Source of the DNA: Dolichospermum flos-aquae CCAP 1403/13F
Lineage (GTDB): Bacteria; Cyanobacteriota; Cyanobacteriia; Cyanobacteriales; Nostocaceae
Assembly: GCF_012516395.1 (NCBI RefSeq)
Contig: NZ_CP051206.1
Location: 2,648,501-2,712,500, forward strand
DNA: 64,000 bases
Direction: 5' to 3'
In this document: piece after piece, positions 63,084-64,000 of the stretch
How positions within the stretch are numbered: the first letter of the stretch is position 1
How the letters are laid out: every line of letters begins with the position of its first letter
The notes under the pieces: generated by a model
What the model saw: the letters and a program-made list of their open reading frames with translations, nothing else
Database searches by the model: none
Told to the model about the DNA's origin: nothing
Program-made: the position numbers and the translations under genes

Positions 63084-64000
63084 TTAACGAACTAGCAAAT
63101 AGATTCCCCAAATAGCCATAGCGCGGAGATAGGTACTAGCGCGGAAAGTGCCATTAGCGGTGATTGCTTCCGGGGTGCGAAATTGCAAACCATTGTCGTA
63201 AATTTGCCTCACCACAGCCTCAGTTAACCGCATTGCCTCATTTTTCATGTTCATTTGCACCAGGAAAGCTGCTAGACCAAAATTGATTCCCGTCCAAACT
63301 TCCAAAGGATGAGTAGAATTGGGATTTTCGGGTAAACCATTGGGAAGAACACCATTAGCAGCGCCAAATTCACCATTTTGAAACTTGAGAAAACAGGAAT
63401 CATATACTTTTGTTAAGGCAGACAAAGCGCGATCGCTGGGAACAATATCTGGTAAACTCAATAAACGAGCGTAGAATTGCCCACACAATTGGTCAGCCAT
63501 AACTACATCAGAACCACTGTCACTATCCAAACGGTAATACTCACCATTCCAAAGCTTCTCCTGATAAATTGGCTTCGATTGACTTAACCAACCTTGATAA
63601 ATAGACCCTTGCACCTCCACCTCTGCGTCCTCTGCGCCTCTGCGGTTCGTTAAAATCTTAGAAATAGCAATAGCAGCTTCCAAAGCAGCTAACCACAAAC
63701 CACCACAATAAGCACTCACACCTTGTAAACGCCAATCATCAAAAGTTTGGTCAGGAGCGCCAGAATTTTCTGGTATACTGTCACCATCGAGATCAAAAGT
63801 TTTCACATAATCGAGAGTTTGGACAATAGCATCCCAACAATCTGCTAAAAACTGAAGATCATTTGCACCGGTAAACAGAAAATCTCGATATACCTGCAAG
63901 ACAAAATCACAACCTAAATCTTTCCACAGATTGCAATCTTGATAACTAGTATAATTGGTTTTTTCCCAAACGTGTTCATTGGGTGCGCCTAAATCGTGGG
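63084..64000 (-). CDS. GH116 family glycosidase (bacterial GBA2-like), C-terminal part, 5' end outside window
   Basis: The frame is open to the window end: residues HDLGAPNEHVWEKTNYTSYQ are encoded upstream of the first internal TTG, so the true start lies beyond 64000. About 305 residues are visible. DLDGDSIPENSGAPDQTFDDW carries the catalytic acid region of GH116 (PDQT(Y/F)D), and GTNYTxYQD/HDLGAP-type and LPLEVWTG-like (HPLEVWTGINFGLAAFLVQ) motifs fit the alpha6/alpha6 barrel. Substrates are beta-glucosides or glucosylceramides in known members. In frame near 63617-63652 it carries a dispersed DNA repeat, translated TNRRGAEDAEVEVQG. Confidence 0.85.
   Translation of the reverse strand, partial: HDLGAPNEHVWEKTNYTSYQDCNLWKDLGCDFVLQVYRDFLFTGANDLQFLADCWDAIVQTLDYVKTFDLDGDSIPENSGAPDQTFDDWRLQGVSAYCGGLWLAALEAAIAISKILTNRRGAEDAEVEVQGSIYQGWLSQSKPIYQEKLWNGEYYRLDSDSGSDVVMADQLCGQFYARLLSLPDIVPSDRALSALTKVYDSCFLKFQNGEFGAANGVLPNGLPENPNSTHPLEVWTGINFGLAAFLVQMNMKNEAMRLTEAVVRQIYDNGLQFRTPEAITANGTFRASTYLRAMAIWGIYLLVR
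63617..63652. repeat. Dispersed repeat inside the GH116 gene
   Basis: CCTCTGCGTCCTCTGCGCCT and CTGCGGTTCGTTAA: the AACGAA(C)CGCAGAGGCGCAGAGG family in complementary orientation, in frame within coding sequence. Confidence 0.85.

Overview
The window comes from a filamentous, heterocyst-forming cyanobacterium (order Nostocales; Nostoc, Anabaena, Dolichospermum or a relative). The pointers are a HetP-family gene, frequent GCGATCGC (HIP1) octamers, low G+C, cyanobacterial gene families (an SLH/OprB porin, the cyanobacterial FeS radical-SAM protein, several Uma2 proteins), and many short palindromic repeats of the kind scattered through Nostocales genomes. The genus is an inference.

Layout. 0-3.3 kb: the end of a Uma2-type nuclease gene and pheT. 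3.3-10.8 kb: a leftward urea ABC transporter operon, urtABCD...E, with an outer-membrane porin gene and the scar of a second porin between urtD and urtE; a near-consensus NtcA promoter precedes urtA. 11-20.3 kb: small genes, a nucleotidyltransferase/phosphomannomutase fusion whose mutase half looks catalytically dead, tRNA-Ala(CGC), a HAD protein lacking its catalytic aspartates, an SLH protein and an alpha/beta hydrolase. 20.5-28.4 kb: uvrA, an AarF/UbiB kinase, uppP and the radical-SAM protein. 28.5-32.9 kb: a c-di-GMP pair, REC-EAL followed by a membrane Cache-HAMP-PAS-GGDEF enzyme. 33-36.5 kb: HEAT protein, acetyltransferase, two small membrane proteins and an AmpG-like permease.

36.5-48.4 kb is a defence island built on DNA phosphorothioation. 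dndC, dndD and dndE run leftward and a DndB-like DGQHR gene diverges from them. An HNH nuclease plus a small partner gene sit inside the dnd operon. On the far side of dndB lies a second leftward block: a 57-aa protein, an SMC/DndD-like ATPase, two Uma2 proteins, a Dnd-associated protein 4 homologue and an HNH endonuclease with an apparent N-terminal sulfur-binding domain. No dndFGH and no dndA are present. This island is the best candidate for an unusual system.

48.7-52 kb: Uma2, uvrB, arfB. 52.3-58.1 kb: a peptide-export locus with two small paralogous precursor-like peptides, an HlyD-type adaptor, a C39-peptidase ABC exporter with an N-terminal cNMP-type domain, and a transposase-derived HTH protein. 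59-64 kb: an AEC permease, a HetP-family gene with about 2 kb of apparently non-coding DNA upstream, and a GH116 glycosidase cut by the window end.

The window is rich in mobile short repeats. One family (around AACGAACCACAGAGG) lies in frame inside two coding sequences, and a 9-bp minisatellite expands an acetyltransferase. Two unrelated genes (SLH protein and diguanylate cyclase) share a conserved leader just before their start codons. All assignments are from reading the sequence and remembered family features; no database search was run.
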